DNA from: Acidobacteriota bacterium
Lineage (GTDB): Bacteria; Acidobacteriota; Vicinamibacteria; Vicinamibacterales; UBA2999
Length of the DNA: 57,354 nt
Assembly (NCBI GenBank): GCA_030650395.1
Contig: JAUSDY010000012.1
Location: forward strand, 1-57,354
Direction of reading: 5' to 3'
Below the pieces are notes generated by a model that was not told the DNA's origin, ran no database searches, and saw only the letters and a list, made by a program, of their open reading frames with translations. Position 1 is the stretch's first letter, and each line of letters starts with the position of its first letter. Made by a program: the position numbers and the translations under genes. This document shows, in pieces, positions 39,082 to 48,482 of this stretch.

Positions 39082-40320
39082 TCAGTCGATCGTCCAGAGT
39101 GCCAGTGTGGAGACGCCTTTCACGAACACACGCTTGCCCGAGATGGCTGGCTGGGCCCAGGTAGCTGAATCAGAAAGCTGGTAACGGCGCAACGGGACGA
39201 ATCCCGTCGGATTGGTGCCATCGGCTACGATCAGCTCGCCGTCGTCTTTCAGCGCAAACAACAGATTGCCGGCGCGGGCGATGGCCGCGTTCTCCGCCGT
39301 GCGCGGCTCGCCCTTCCAGAGCAACTCGCCAGTCCTGGCGTCCAGGAACATGAACATGCCGCCGCTCTTCCCCGACAACGAGAAGTAGGCGTCGCCGACG
39401 ATCACGCCGTTGGTGAAGCGGCAATACTGATTGTCGTTCTTCCAGGCGTTGTCGGTGCCCCACTTGCCATCGCGCTTGTTGATGCGGATGGCCGTGATGC
39501 CGCTCTCGAAGGCCGTGACGATGATCGTGTCTCGATAGACGAGCGGTGTGATGGCTTGCACGTCGCGGGCCGAATGGAACGGCCGGCTCCACAACAGCTC
39601 ACCCGTCGCCGCAGCGACGCCGACGAGCATGTTTTCCGTAAACGTGATCACTTGCCGGGTGCCGCCGAACTCCGCGACGATCGGCGAACCGTAGGCGGGG
39701 CCATCGCCATTCCATTCCCAGTTGATGCCGCCGGTGGCCGGATTGAACGACGTGAGGGCACCCTTGCCGTAGCCGCCGACATGGACGATCAACTGGCCGT
39801 TGTCGAAGAGGGGCGACTGCGAGGTGGTGTAAGTCGGCCCGGCCGGCGGCGCCGGCTTGTGCCAAAGGCGCTTGCCGGTCGAGGCATCGAACGCCGACAG
39901 AATGCCGCTGATACCCAGCGTGAAGATCCCGCCGTCAACGAAAAGGGGCGTCGACTTCGGACCCAGCCCGTGATCGATCGCCAACCGGTTCACGGTATAC
40001 GGCGCCGGGTATCCGGTGGACCATAACTCCTTGCCCGCGCCGGCATCGAACGCGGCCAGCACTTCGTTGTCGCCGCGGCGGCTGAACATGTAGACGCGAC
40101 TGCCGACGAGAATCGGCGTGGCATGACCCGTCCCGACCTCGGCTTTCCACCTGAGCGTCAGTTGTTCCGGCCACTTCGCCGGCGCCGTAAATGACGGGAT
40201 GACCCCGTCACGACCTGGTCCCCGCCATTGGGCCCAGTCTCCCGACGGCGCCTGAGCGCCCAGCAAGGCTGGCGCGAATAGGCTCCAGCACGCACTAAAC
40301 CGGAGAATGCTTGTGAGCAC
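39082..40320 (-). CDS. Secreted PQQ-type beta-propeller protein
   Basis: About 412 residues from GTG 40320 (LTSILRFSACWSLFAPALLGAQ, a signal peptide). A longer frame to 40377 would add VRTVRTVPTVRTV, which is simply the repeat translated. Blades carry the A-x-D-x-x-T/A-G-K-x-L-W signature: AAFDAGAGKELWS, SAFDASTGKRLWHK, TSFNPATGGINWEW, VGVAAATGELLWSR and FLDARTGELLWKG. It opens WAQWRGPGRDGV, typical of outer-membrane-associated PQQ-like proteins without enzyme residues. It may be a scaffold or a non-enzymatic propeller. It lies downstream of a serine hydrolase and probably shares its transcript. Confidence 0.85.
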   Translation of the reverse strand: MLTSILRFSACWSLFAPALLGAQAPSGDWAQWRGPGRDGVIPSFTAPAKWPEQLTLRWKAEVGTGHATPILVGSRVYMFSRRGDNEVLAAFDAGAGKELWSTGYPAPYTVNRLAIDHGLGPKSTPLFVDGGIFTLGISGILSAFDASTGKRLWHKPAPPAGPTYTTSQSPLFDNGQLIVHVGGYGKGALTSFNPATGGINWEWNGDGPAYGSPIVAEFGGTRQVITFTENMLVGVAAATGELLWSRPFHSARDVQAITPLVYRDTIIVTAFESGITAIRINKRDGKWGTDNAWKNDNQYCRFTNGVIVGDAYFSLSGKSGGMFMFLDARTGELLWKGEPRTAENAAIARAGNLLFALKDDGELIVADGTNPTGFVPLRRYQLSDSATWAQPAISGKRVFVKGVSTLALWTID

Positions 40321-40357
40321 CGTACGCACCGTTGGCACTGTACGCACCGTACGCACC
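40321..40357 (-). repeat. Post-stop GGTGCGTAC repeat
   Basis: On the minus strand the stop of the serine hydrolase (AAGAAATAG) is followed at once by GGTGCGTAC words, then CAGTGCCAAC and GGTGCGTAC again, up to the GTG of the propeller gene. Confidence 0.75.
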
Positions 40358-41623
40358 CTATTTCTTGGGATCCACAAGCGCGGCGTAAACCAGCCTGCGC
40401 GACAACGGGCGTACCTGCGGTGAGCCGCCGGTCGGCGTGCTGCCGCTGACGTTCTGAATCATGCCGATGACGAGCAGGTCGTTGGTCGGATCGAGCCAGA
40501 ACCACGTGCCGAACGCACCGCCCCAATAGAAGGAGTTCTTGCCTTCCGGCGTGTTCGCTTTGGCGGGATCCATGATGATCGCGAAGTCCAGGCCGAAGCC
40601 AATCCCCTCGATGTTGTAGTTGGGGCCGTAGAGATCGACCTTCACGCCGTCCGCGAGCACGTTGGTCCGCATCAACTCAACCGTCGACTTCTTGAGCAAC
40701 CGCTTGCCGTTGGCCTCGCCGCCGTCCAGCACCATCTGCGCAAACTTGAAGTAATCACCCGTGGTCGATAGCAAACCGCCGCTGCCCGAGAGAAACACGG
40801 GCTTCGAAGCGGGGTTGCCTTGCGTCGGCGCCGTCATGATGCGCTTGTCGTCGCCGTAGGTGAACATCTTCGTGACGCGATCCGCTTTCGACTTCTCCAC
40901 CCAGAAGCCGGTATCGTTCATGCCGAGCGGATCGAAGATCCTGGTCTTCAGGAAGACGTCGAGCGGCTGGCCCGACAACTTTTCAACGACGTAGCCCTGG
41001 ATGTCGACGCTGGGACCATAGCGCCAGTCGGAGCCGGGTTGCGCCGCCAGCGGCAACTTGGCCAGCTTGTCGATCATCGCCTGCAGCGGCTGGCTGCGGT
41101 CGGTGATGTTCATCTTGCTGTAGCCGGCGCTGACATCGAAGCCGGCGCTATGACTCATCAGCTGCCGCATTGTCATCGGCTTGGTGTGCGGCACCTCGCC
41201 GTTCGGCGTGGACACCTTCAGGTTGGCGAACTCCGGGATGTGCTTCGCGACTGGATCGTCAAGCGTCCACTTGCCCTGTTCCCAGAGCATCATCATCGCG
41301 ACGCCGGCGATCGGTTTGGTCATCGAGGCAATGCGGAAGATCGTGTCTTTCGCGACCGGCGTTTTGGTCTCGAGATCCTGCACGCCGTAGGCGTCGAACT
41401 GGACCACCTTGCCGTGACGCGCGACGAGCGTCGTCACGCCGGCCAGCTTGCCCTCGTCGACCAGCGCCCGCATCGCCTGCTGGTATGTCTTGAGGCCCTC
41501 GGTCGAGAACCCGACCGATTCCGGCGATGCGAGCGGATCGTCCGCGCGCAGATTGGCGGCGCCTCCGACCGCGACTGCCGAAATCACGAAGCCGAGAAGC
41601 AACCGCCTGGTGAATACGCCCAT
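40358..41623 (-). CDS. Beta-lactamase-fold serine hydrolase
   Basis: A 421-residue exported enzyme (MGVFTRRLLLGFVISAVAVGG, GGGAGACAG upstream). Class C/EstB-type motifs: FRIASMTKPIAG (S-x-x-K), MSHSAGFD, a Tyr in WRYGPSVDIQGYVVEKLSG, and a late GGAFGTWFWLDPTNDLLVIGM. The Y-x-N motif appears as YGPS, as in some esterases of the family. Lactamase activity is unlikely to be the main role; an esterase or peptidase is more likely. It stands before the propeller gene. Confidence 0.9.
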   Translation of the reverse strand: MGVFTRRLLLGFVISAVAVGGAANLRADDPLASPESVGFSTEGLKTYQQAMRALVDEGKLAGVTTLVARHGKVVQFDAYGVQDLETKTPVAKDTIFRIASMTKPIAGVAMMMLWEQGKWTLDDPVAKHIPEFANLKVSTPNGEVPHTKPMTMRQLMSHSAGFDVSAGYSKMNITDRSQPLQAMIDKLAKLPLAAQPGSDWRYGPSVDIQGYVVEKLSGQPLDVFLKTRIFDPLGMNDTGFWVEKSKADRVTKMFTYGDDKRIMTAPTQGNPASKPVFLSGSGGLLSTTGDYFKFAQMVLDGGEANGKRLLKKSTVELMRTNVLADGVKVDLYGPNYNIEGIGFGLDFAIIMDPAKANTPEGKNSFYWGGAFGTWFWLDPTNDLLVIGMIQNVSGSTPTGGSPQVRPLSRRLVYAALVDPKK

Positions 41624-41719
41624 CTGTCTCCCTCCATTGCCCGCTGAGAATAACGCATCCGGCTTTCGGCCGGCTTACTTAACAGGTTCCTGACGCGCCG
41701 GTATCAGCCGCCACAGATT

Positions 41720-44014
41720 TCACCGTGTCGCTAAGGTCTCGTAGACGAAGCCCTGGGCGGTCACCGGACTTCCGAAGCCCGAAATCAATGCGATCGTCCC
41801 GCCACGATCATCGATGATCACAGCGCGGCTATTGTCGGCGGTGAAGTCGAAAAAGAAACAGTGCTCACAGAGTTTTCGCGGCACGCCTCCGCCAACGCTC
41901 ACGGTGTGGGCAGTCCCCCCGGACGCCCCGGACAAGCCTTCCCCACCGCTGTCGCTGACAAAAGCGATCAGGGTGCCATCGGGCGAAATCGTGGGATTGA
42001 CGATCGTCTGTGACTGAACGGAGAGAAATAATTGTGCGGCGCCGGTGCCCAGGTCCTTCAACCAGAGTTCCCTGCCCGAGATGGTTTCGTTCTCGTACAC
42101 GATCGTCGAGCCGTCGCGCGTTACGCTGGTGCGCCGCGCATTCGGGTTGCCATCGCTGACCAGTCGCACGACGGGCAAGGGCGCATCCGCGGTCGTGATC
42201 GGCGCGCGCTCGATCACCCGCTCGATCGTCTGTTGCGCGAACACGATCTCATCGTCCCGACTGAGGGCCGGTTTGGAGACGCGGCCGGCCCCGAACACCA
42301 ACGCTCGCGGACTCGCGCGCAGCGTGCCTCTCGCCGTCAGCGGAACCGACCATAAACCACCACCGATCGCGAGCAGGAACCTGGACTCGCGCCAGGGTCC
42401 GGCGGTCATCTGCGACTGTTCCAAGTTGTCGCGCCATCCAGGACGGTCCAAAATTCCAGTCCGCGAAGCGGCGCTACCGTCGATCGGCACATACCACCAA
42501 TCGAGGGGCTGGCCCGCCATTGCCGGGAGCGTCCGCAAAGCCACAATCAGCAACGCCCGGCCGTCGGGCGACCATACGGGATCACGCGCCACTTCGAAAT
42601 CGGCCATCAGCCGCGTCGGCGCGCCGCCGCTCAACGGCAGAATGAAGACCGACGATCTGGAGGCCACCAGGCCGCGGAACTGCCCCGTCCAATACGCGAT
42701 GGTGCGGCCGTCCGGCGACCAGCGGGGGGTTCGTGCCTCTGGCGCAACCAGCCGAGCAGGACCGCCGAGCGCGGCGGCCGTGTAGGCGCCGCCGCCGTCG
42801 CGTTCCGAGCGAAAAATCAGATTCGTTCCGTCTGCCGACAGATCGGGGTCGGAATCGTCGTGCGGGTCGTCCGTGATCTGAATGGGAGAACCGCCGGCCA
42901 TCTGCTGCAACCAGATGTCGAGATCGCCGCGCCCCGAGCGCTTGGACGCGTAGGCGAGGAGGCGTCCGTCAGCCGATAGCGAAGGCGCAGTGGGAACGCC
43001 GGCTTCGAGGGTGAGCTGCTGCAACTCGCCTGGGTCAAGCGCCTGCGGATTCGACCGTCCTCGCATCGTCGCTCCAGCCGCCACCAATGCGACCGCGACC
43101 AATGCCATTAGCGCCGCCGCTGCCCACCCGAGCCACTGCCGAGATCCGGAGGCCAGCGGCGGACCGGGATCGGGTTGGTCGAGATCGGCGCGCGCATCCG
43201 CGATGTCGCGCAGTCGTCGCCTTGGATCTTTTTCCAGACAGCGCTGCAGCAGCCGGCGCACCGCGAGCGGCGTGGACGCAGGCAGCGCGCTCCACTCCGG
43301 TTCGCGCTCGAGAATCGCCGCGATCGTGTCAGACGACGTCTCACCGGGGAAGGCGCGGCGGCCCGCCAGCATTTCGTAGAGAACACTCCCGAACGCCCAG
43401 ATGTCCGTCCTCTTGTCGACGAGCTTGCCGCGGGCCTGCTCGGGGCTCATGTACGGGGCCGTGCCGAGCACCACTCCGGTCGCCGTCGGGCCGATCAGCG
43501 TCGGCGAGTTCGTCAGGTCGGACGACCCTTCACCACCGGACGTCGCAAGCCCGAAGTCGAGCACCTTCACAACGCCGTCAGCCGTGAGGCGGACATTGGC
43601 CGGCTTGAGATCGCGATGCACGATGCCGCGCTCGTGGGCGGCGTCGAGGGCATCGGCGATCTGTCGCGCGATGGCGATGGCCTCGCCGACACGCATGCTG
43701 GTGCCCGGCCGCATCACCTCGCTCAGGCCGCTGCCCTCGACGAGCGCCATGACGAGCGCCCGTCCGTCGCCGGCAGGCTCGACGCAGTGCAAGGTCGCAA
43801 TGTTGGGATGGTTGAGCGAGCCAAGCACGCGGGCCTCGCGCTCGAAACGCGCCAGCCGCTCGGCGTCCTGGGCAAAGGCCGCCGGAAGAACCTTGATGGC
43901 CACGTCGCGTCCTAGCGACGTGTCTCGCGCGCGATACACCTCGCCCATGCCGCCGGCGCCGAGCGGCCCGATGATCTCGTACGAACCAAGACGCGTACCC
44001 GGCGCGAGCACCAT
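41720..44014 (-). CDS. Membrane Ser/Thr protein kinase with TolB-like propeller
   Basis: A 764-residue kinase, shorter than the pair at 3980-9737. Motifs: LGAGGMGEVYRARDTSLGRDVAIKVLP, HRDLKPANVRL, VLDFGLATSGG and APYMSPEQARGKLVDKRTDIWAFGSVLYEMLAGRR. A membrane helix GWAAAALMALVAVALVAAG (about 295-315) leads to a propeller with GRLLAYASKRSGRGDLDIWLQQ, SADGTNLIFRS, SPDGRTIAYW, SPDGRALLIVA and SPDGTLIAFVSDSGGEG. The final PVTAQGFVYETL is less typical. A TATAAT box 11 nt before the ATG implies almost no leader. It is divergent from the acetyltransferase. Confidence 0.93.
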   Translation of the reverse strand: MVLAPGTRLGSYEIIGPLGAGGMGEVYRARDTSLGRDVAIKVLPAAFAQDAERLARFEREARVLGSLNHPNIATLHCVEPAGDGRALVMALVEGSGLSEVMRPGTSMRVGEAIAIARQIADALDAAHERGIVHRDLKPANVRLTADGVVKVLDFGLATSGGEGSSDLTNSPTLIGPTATGVVLGTAPYMSPEQARGKLVDKRTDIWAFGSVLYEMLAGRRAFPGETSSDTIAAILEREPEWSALPASTPLAVRRLLQRCLEKDPRRRLRDIADARADLDQPDPGPPLASGSRQWLGWAAAALMALVAVALVAAGATMRGRSNPQALDPGELQQLTLEAGVPTAPSLSADGRLLAYASKRSGRGDLDIWLQQMAGGSPIQITDDPHDDSDPDLSADGTNLIFRSERDGGGAYTAAALGGPARLVAPEARTPRWSPDGRTIAYWTGQFRGLVASRSSVFILPLSGGAPTRLMADFEVARDPVWSPDGRALLIVALRTLPAMAGQPLDWWYVPIDGSAASRTGILDRPGWRDNLEQSQMTAGPWRESRFLLAIGGGLWSVPLTARGTLRASPRALVFGAGRVSKPALSRDDEIVFAQQTIERVIERAPITTADAPLPVVRLVSDGNPNARRTSVTRDGSTIVYENETISGRELWLKDLGTGAAQLFLSVQSQTIVNPTISPDGTLIAFVSDSGGEGLSGASGGTAHTVSVGGGVPRKLCEHCFFFDFTADNSRAVIIDDRGGTIALISGFGSPVTAQGFVYETLATR

Positions 44015-44025
44015 TGTCGTGGCCG

Positions 44026-44074
44026 ATTATAGCGGCCGGTTGAGTTTGCGGGGGCCGCAGCCGGCGTCTATAGT
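44026..44074. promoter_or_regulatory. Divergent -10 boxes, kinase and acetyltransferase
   Basis: On the minus strand TATAAT (44031-44026) is 11 nt from ATG 44014. On the plus strand TATAGT (44069-44074) is 15 nt from ATG 44090. Both lie in a 75-bp gap. Confidence 0.5.
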
Positions 44075-44089
44075 GAAGCTTCCCTCCCG

Positions 44090-44839
44090 ATGCCTCGGCT
44101 CACCGGCAAGAACGAGATCCGCACCATCCTGCGCCGCGATCCGGCGTGGTGTGTCTACGCGCTGGGCGATCTGTCACCCCACATCTACGGCAAGACGCAG
44201 TGGTTCTTTTCGGGGTTCACGCCTGACCTTGCGCTGGTCTTGCATGACTACGGCACCAGCATCCTGTTTGCGATGGGAACCGGCAGCATCCGCGAAGCGC
44301 TCGGCCACGTGATCTGGCCGGCGCACCTGCAAGTACAACGCGATGCGCTTGATGAAGTGGCGCGCCATGCAACCATCACGTCGGTTCGATTGATGTGGCG
44401 AATGGTGTCGAAGGGAGCAAGAGTTCCGGCAAGCTCGCCGGGACCCACTCGTCTGAGCGCGGACCATGTGCCTGCGATCTTGCGGCTCTACGCAGACGGC
44501 GAGGCATCCGGCGAATCGCCTGACTTTTTTTATCCGTCGATGGTGACCGACGGCGTGTTCTTCGGCATCTACGAAGGCGACGCGCTCGTCGCTGCCGCCG
44601 GCACGCACCTGCTGTCGCGCGAGGAAAGCGCCGCCGCGATCGGCAACATCTACACGCGGCGCGATCGCCGCGGGCGCGGATTAGGCCGCATCGTCACAAG
44701 CGCCGTGCTCGAGGCCCTGACGGGCATCGAGACGATCGGCTTGAACGTCCGCGCCGATAACGACGCGGCCCTTCACCTCTACGAATCACTGGGCTTTACA
44801 CGTCATTGCCCGTTCTACGAGGCTCTCGCTAATAGATAG
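44090..44839 (+). CDS. GNAT-family N-acetyltransferase
   Basis: A 249-residue protein. The C-terminal half is the GNAT core: GVFFGIYEGDALVAAAGTHL, then IGNIYTRRDRRGRGLGRIVTSAVLEAL with the acetyl-CoA loop R-R-G-R-G-L-G, and LNVRADNDAALHLYESLGFTRHCPFYEAL. The N-terminal ~120 residues (AWCVYALGDLSPHIYGKTQWFFSGF) form a second, degenerate half seen in two-domain GNATs. The substrate is unknown. The repeat hairpin begins within its stop codon. Confidence 0.88.
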   Translation: MPRLTGKNEIRTILRRDPAWCVYALGDLSPHIYGKTQWFFSGFTPDLALVLHDYGTSILFAMGTGSIREALGHVIWPAHLQVQRDALDEVARHATITSVRLMWRMVSKGARVPASSPGPTRLSADHVPAILRLYADGEASGESPDFFYPSMVTDGVFFGIYEGDALVAAAGTHLLSREESAAAIGNIYTRRDRRGRGLGRIVTSAVLEALTGIETIGLNVRADNDAALHLYESLGFTRHCPFYEALANR

Positions 44840-44972
44840 GTGCGTACAGTGCGTACGGTTCCAATGGTGCGTACAGTGCTCGTGTGCCAGGCGTGCCAAT
44901 GGAGTGCACGACATGCACTCAGGCACCAGAACGCACCGTACGCACCCTAGGAACGGTACGCACCGTACGCAC
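44840..44972. terminator. 133-nt word-repeat hairpin between convergent genes
   Basis: The outer 23 nt (44840-44862) match the reverse complement of 44950-44972 at 21 positions. The apex is GAGTGCA-CGACA-TGCACTC (44902-44920). GGTGCGTAC and GTGCC words fill both arms. The helicase stop codon (44921-44919) sits in the apex, so its last ~20 codons run through one arm. Confidence 0.75.
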
Positions 44973-46214
44973 ATTGTGTGGGCGCGAACCCGAACGGGTT
45001 CCAGTGAAGCCGCGCCCATGGTGGCGTCCGCCCTGATGACGCCGGCCCGCTTCGGGCAGAGCATCATTTGACGAGGCCGTTGTTGGAAATCCTTCCACCA
45101 CGACATGCTCGAGCGGCGATGACAGCAGGCGCTGGATGTCGCGCAGTAGATCACGATCCGCCGGCGAGACGAGCGATACCGCGCGCCCGGACAGGCCGGC
45201 GCGGCCGGTCCGTCCAGCGCGGTGGATGTAGTCCTCGGCCACCAGCGGCAGATCGAAATTGACGACGAGCGGCAGCTGCACGATGTCGAGACCGCGCGCC
45301 GCGATGTCGGTGGCAACGAGCACGTTGACGCGTCCCGCTTTGAAGTCGCCGAGCGCCTTGGTGCGCGCGCCCTGGCTCTTGTTGCCGTGGATCACCGCCG
45401 CCTTCACGCCGGCGCGCTCGAGATACTGACCGACACGATTGGAGCCGTGCTTGGTCTTGCAAAACACCAGCGCCTGACCGGTCGGCGCCTGCTTCAGCAC
45501 GTGCGTGAGGAGATCGCCCTTGCGCTGGTCGGACACGGGGTGCACGCGGTGCGTCACCGTCGGCGCCATCACCTGTCCTTCGGACACGTCGACACGTTGC
45601 GGGTCGCGCGTGAAATCAGCGGAGAGCCGCACGACGTCCTGCGAGATCGTCGCCGAAAACAGCAGCGTCTGGCGCTCGCGCGGCAACACTTTGAGAATGC
45701 GGCGCAGCGGCGGCAGGAACCCCATGTCGAGCATGCGATCGGCTTCATCAAGCGTCAGAATCTGCACGCCCGAGAGGTCAACGGTCCGCTGCTCCATGTG
45801 ATCGAGCAGGCGGCCCGGCGTGGCGACGATGATGTCGGTGCCGCGCTGCAATTCTTTCTTCTGCGGAACGATCGAGACGCCGCCGAAGATCGCCGTGACG
45901 CGAAGGTTCGCGGGCACGCCGTAGGTGGCGAGCGACTTGTGGACCTGGAGTGCGAGCTCACGCGTCGGCACCAGCACGAGGCCGCGCGGCTTGCGCACAC
46001 CGGCGGGAACGCCGCCGCGGACGAGCAGGCGATCGATCATCGGCAGGCCGAACGCGGCGGTCTTGCCGGTACCGGTCTGTGCGCGGGCCAGCAGGTCGCG
46101 GCCGCTGAGGACGATCGGAATGGACTTGAGTTGCACCGGCGTGGGCGTGGTGTAGCCCAGCTTGGCGAGCGGATTAGAAAGCGAGGGCGAAAGCCCGAGA
46201 GACACGAACGGCAT
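44919..46214 (-). CDS. DEAD-box ATP-dependent RNA helicase, RhlE-like
   Basis: A 431-residue helicase. Q motif FVSLGLSPSLSNPLAKLGYTTPTPVQ, Walker A ARAQTGTGKT, PTRELALQV, TPGRLLD, DEAD, SAT in LLFSATIS, and in the second RecA domain VFCKTKHGS, ATDIAARGLDI and HRAGRTGRAG. The C-terminus is short and basic (GRRHQGGRHHGRGFTGTRSGSRP), as in RhlE types, then NVRTVRTVPRVRTVRSGA, which is the repeat hairpin translated. The natural stop was probably just before that. CAGGAG precedes the ATG. It should unwind structured RNA in ribosome assembly or mRNA decay. Confidence 0.94.
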   Translation of the reverse strand: MPFVSLGLSPSLSNPLAKLGYTTPTPVQLKSIPIVLSGRDLLARAQTGTGKTAAFGLPMIDRLLVRGGVPAGVRKPRGLVLVPTRELALQVHKSLATYGVPANLRVTAIFGGVSIVPQKKELQRGTDIIVATPGRLLDHMEQRTVDLSGVQILTLDEADRMLDMGFLPPLRRILKVLPRERQTLLFSATISQDVVRLSADFTRDPQRVDVSEGQVMAPTVTHRVHPVSDQRKGDLLTHVLKQAPTGQALVFCKTKHGSNRVGQYLERAGVKAAVIHGNKSQGARTKALGDFKAGRVNVLVATDIAARGLDIVQLPLVVNFDLPLVAEDYIHRAGRTGRAGLSGRAVSLVSPADRDLLRDIQRLLSSPLEHVVVEGFPTTASSNDALPEAGRRHQGGRHHGRGFTGTRSGSRPHNVRTVRTVPRVRTVRSGA

Positions 46215-46483
46215 AGCGAAGCACTCCTGATATTGCCTGAGCGTTCCCTAACCGCACACAGCAGGCTGACAATTGCGACGAAACAGAGCCGGATTGGCGC
46301 GTTGCGTAGGGCGCCCCTTCATGGGGTGCCTTGCATCTGAGCTAACGGTACCGAAGGGTGGTAGTCCCGAGGAAATCTGAGGACGGCAGCGCAGTGACTC
46401 ACAGAGTATAGCTCAGATCGGGCGACGAGCCTACGACTGCGCTATATTCGCCGGCGAAGACCACCCTGAGGAGGGTCAGCGAT
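46215..46483. other. Intergenic region with one hairpin and a promoter
   Basis: No gene is seen. It holds GGCGCCCC-TTCAT-GGGGTGCC (46310-46330), related to the hairpin at 24730, and TATATT at about 46444-46449 before the PQQ dehydrogenase. CACCCTGAGGAGGGT near 46464-46478 could hide the GAGGAGG ribosome site in a small stem. Confidence 0.5.
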
Positions 46484-48430
46484 ATGCACATTGATGATCG
46501 GTCCACGAACGTCGTGCTGGCGGGGGTCCTGGCCTCCATGGTGCTCGCTGCCTCCTTATCGGCTGGAGGTTGGACCGACGCCTCCCAGGGCAACGCCATG
46601 ACGCGGGTGGTCGATGATGCGGCGCTCGCAGACGAAACGAGCGGCGACAACTGGCTGGCCTACGGGCGCACCTACAGCGAACAGCGCTTCAGCCCGCTCA
46701 CCCAGGTCAACGACACGACCGTCAGCCGGCTGGCGCCCGACTGGGTCGTCGAGCTGCCCACGGATCGGGGACTGGTCTCCACGCCGCTCGTCGTGGATGG
46801 CGTGATGTATTTCATCGGCGGCATGAACGTGGTCCGCGCCGTCAACGCCACGTCCGGCGCGTTGCTGTGGGAGTTCGATCCCGAGATTCGCGCCAGGGCC
46901 GGCCAGATGCGCGCCGGCTGGGATCACAACCGCGGCATCGGGTTCTGGAAGGGCAAGGTGTATGCGGCCACCTGGGACGGACGCCTGATCGCCATCGACG
47001 CGCGCACCGGCAAGGAAGTGTGGCGCGCGCGCACCTTCGAGCCGGACAACCGCTCTACATCACGGGCGCACCGAAGATCTTCAAGGGCAAAGTGCTGATC
47101 GGAAATGGCGGCACCGAAAACGGCCCCTCACGCGGTTACGTGACGGCCTACGACGCGGAAACCGGCAAGCAGGCCTGGCGCTTCTACATCGTCCCCGGCA
47201 ACCCCTCGGACGGGTTCGAGAACGACGCGATGCGCATGGCCGCCAAGACGTGGACCGGCCAGTGGTGGCTCCACGGCGGCGGCGGCAATGCGTGGCACGG
47301 CTTCACCTACGATGCCGAGCTCGATCAGCTCTACATCGGCACCGGCAACGGCTCGCCGTGGAACCGGAAGATCCGCAGCCCCGAAGGCGGCGACAACCTG
47401 TTCCTGTGCTCGATCGTGGCGCTCGATCCCGATACCGGCGAGTACCGCTGGCACTACCAGACGACGCCGGGAGAAACCTGGGACTTCAATTCGAACATGG
47501 ACATCGTGCTGGCCGACCTTCCGATCGAGGGACGCCCGCGCAAGGTGATCCTGCACGCGCCGAAGAACGGGTTCTTCTACGTGATCGATCGCGCGAACGG
47601 CAAGCTGATCTCGGCCGAACCGTTCACGAAGACGACGTGGGCAAGCCGGATCGATATCGAAACCGGGCGGCCCGTCGAGGTCGAAGGCGCACGCTACGAG
47701 CGCGGCGTTGCAACGGTCGCGCCAACCCCGTTGGGCGCCCACAGCTGGCATGCGATGTCGTTCAATCCGAAGACGGGACTGGCGTACTACCCCGCGATGC
47801 ACGTTACCGCGACGTTCAACGACAAAGGCTTCGATCCGAAGACGTGGCGGGCCACGCCGTGGAGCATCGGTCTTGGTGTGGGGGGACAGTTCGTGAGCGG
47901 CGCGTCACGTCCCGGCACGAGCCTGTCATCGCTCCAGGCGTGGGACCCGGTGCGGCAGCGTGAACGGCAGGCAGTACGTGGCGATTCTCGTCGGGTGGGG
48001 TGGGTCCCTGGCCGGACTGGGCGGCCCGCTGTCGGCGGCGCACGGATGGGCGTACGGCGTGCACAAGCGTTATCTCGTGGCGTTCTCGCTCGACGGCAAG
48101 GCGGCACTTCCGGTGCAACCGCCGCCGACGTTCGCGGCGCCATTGAAAGCGGAATTCACGGTGAATCCCGCGCTAGCTCAGGCCGGTACGGAGTTGTATG
48201 CGCGATGTGTCGCCTGCCACGGCCCTGGCGCCGTGGCCGGCGGCATGGCGCCCGACCTGCGGGCGGCGTTCGTCGTGACATCGGCCGGCCAGTTCACGCG
48301 CATCGTCCGGGGAGGTGCGCGCGCGGCTCGGGGCATGCCGGCGTACGCGGACATCACCGACCAGGAGCTGACGGCGCTGCAGCACTACATCAGGCAGCAA
48401 GCGGAGGTCGCGCTGCGGCAAAAGCCCTGA
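46484..48430 (+). pseudogene. PQQ-dependent alcohol dehydrogenase with cytochrome tail, inactivated
   Basis: Three frames together spell one quinohemoprotein. 46484-~47045: signal peptide, NWLAYGRTYSEQRFSPLTQVN, GMNVVRAVNATSGALLWEFDP and DARTGKEVWRARTF. Then a frameshift near 47045-47055 into PLYITGAPKIFKGKVLIGNGG ... WWLHGGGGNAWHGFTYDAELDQLYIGTGNGSPWN ... GETWDFNSNMDIVLADL, the PQQ enzyme core. At about 47955 LQAWDPVRQRE jumps in another frame to NGRQYVAILVGWGG; about 65-70 family residues are missing. It ends with a cytochrome c domain, YARCVACHGPGAVAGGMAPDL. A frameshift plus a deletion make a functional enzyme unlikely. Confidence 0.85.
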
Positions 48431-48482
48431 GAACAGCGATGACGGTCATCCTCACCGGACGACCGTTCTGAACAAGAAGTAA

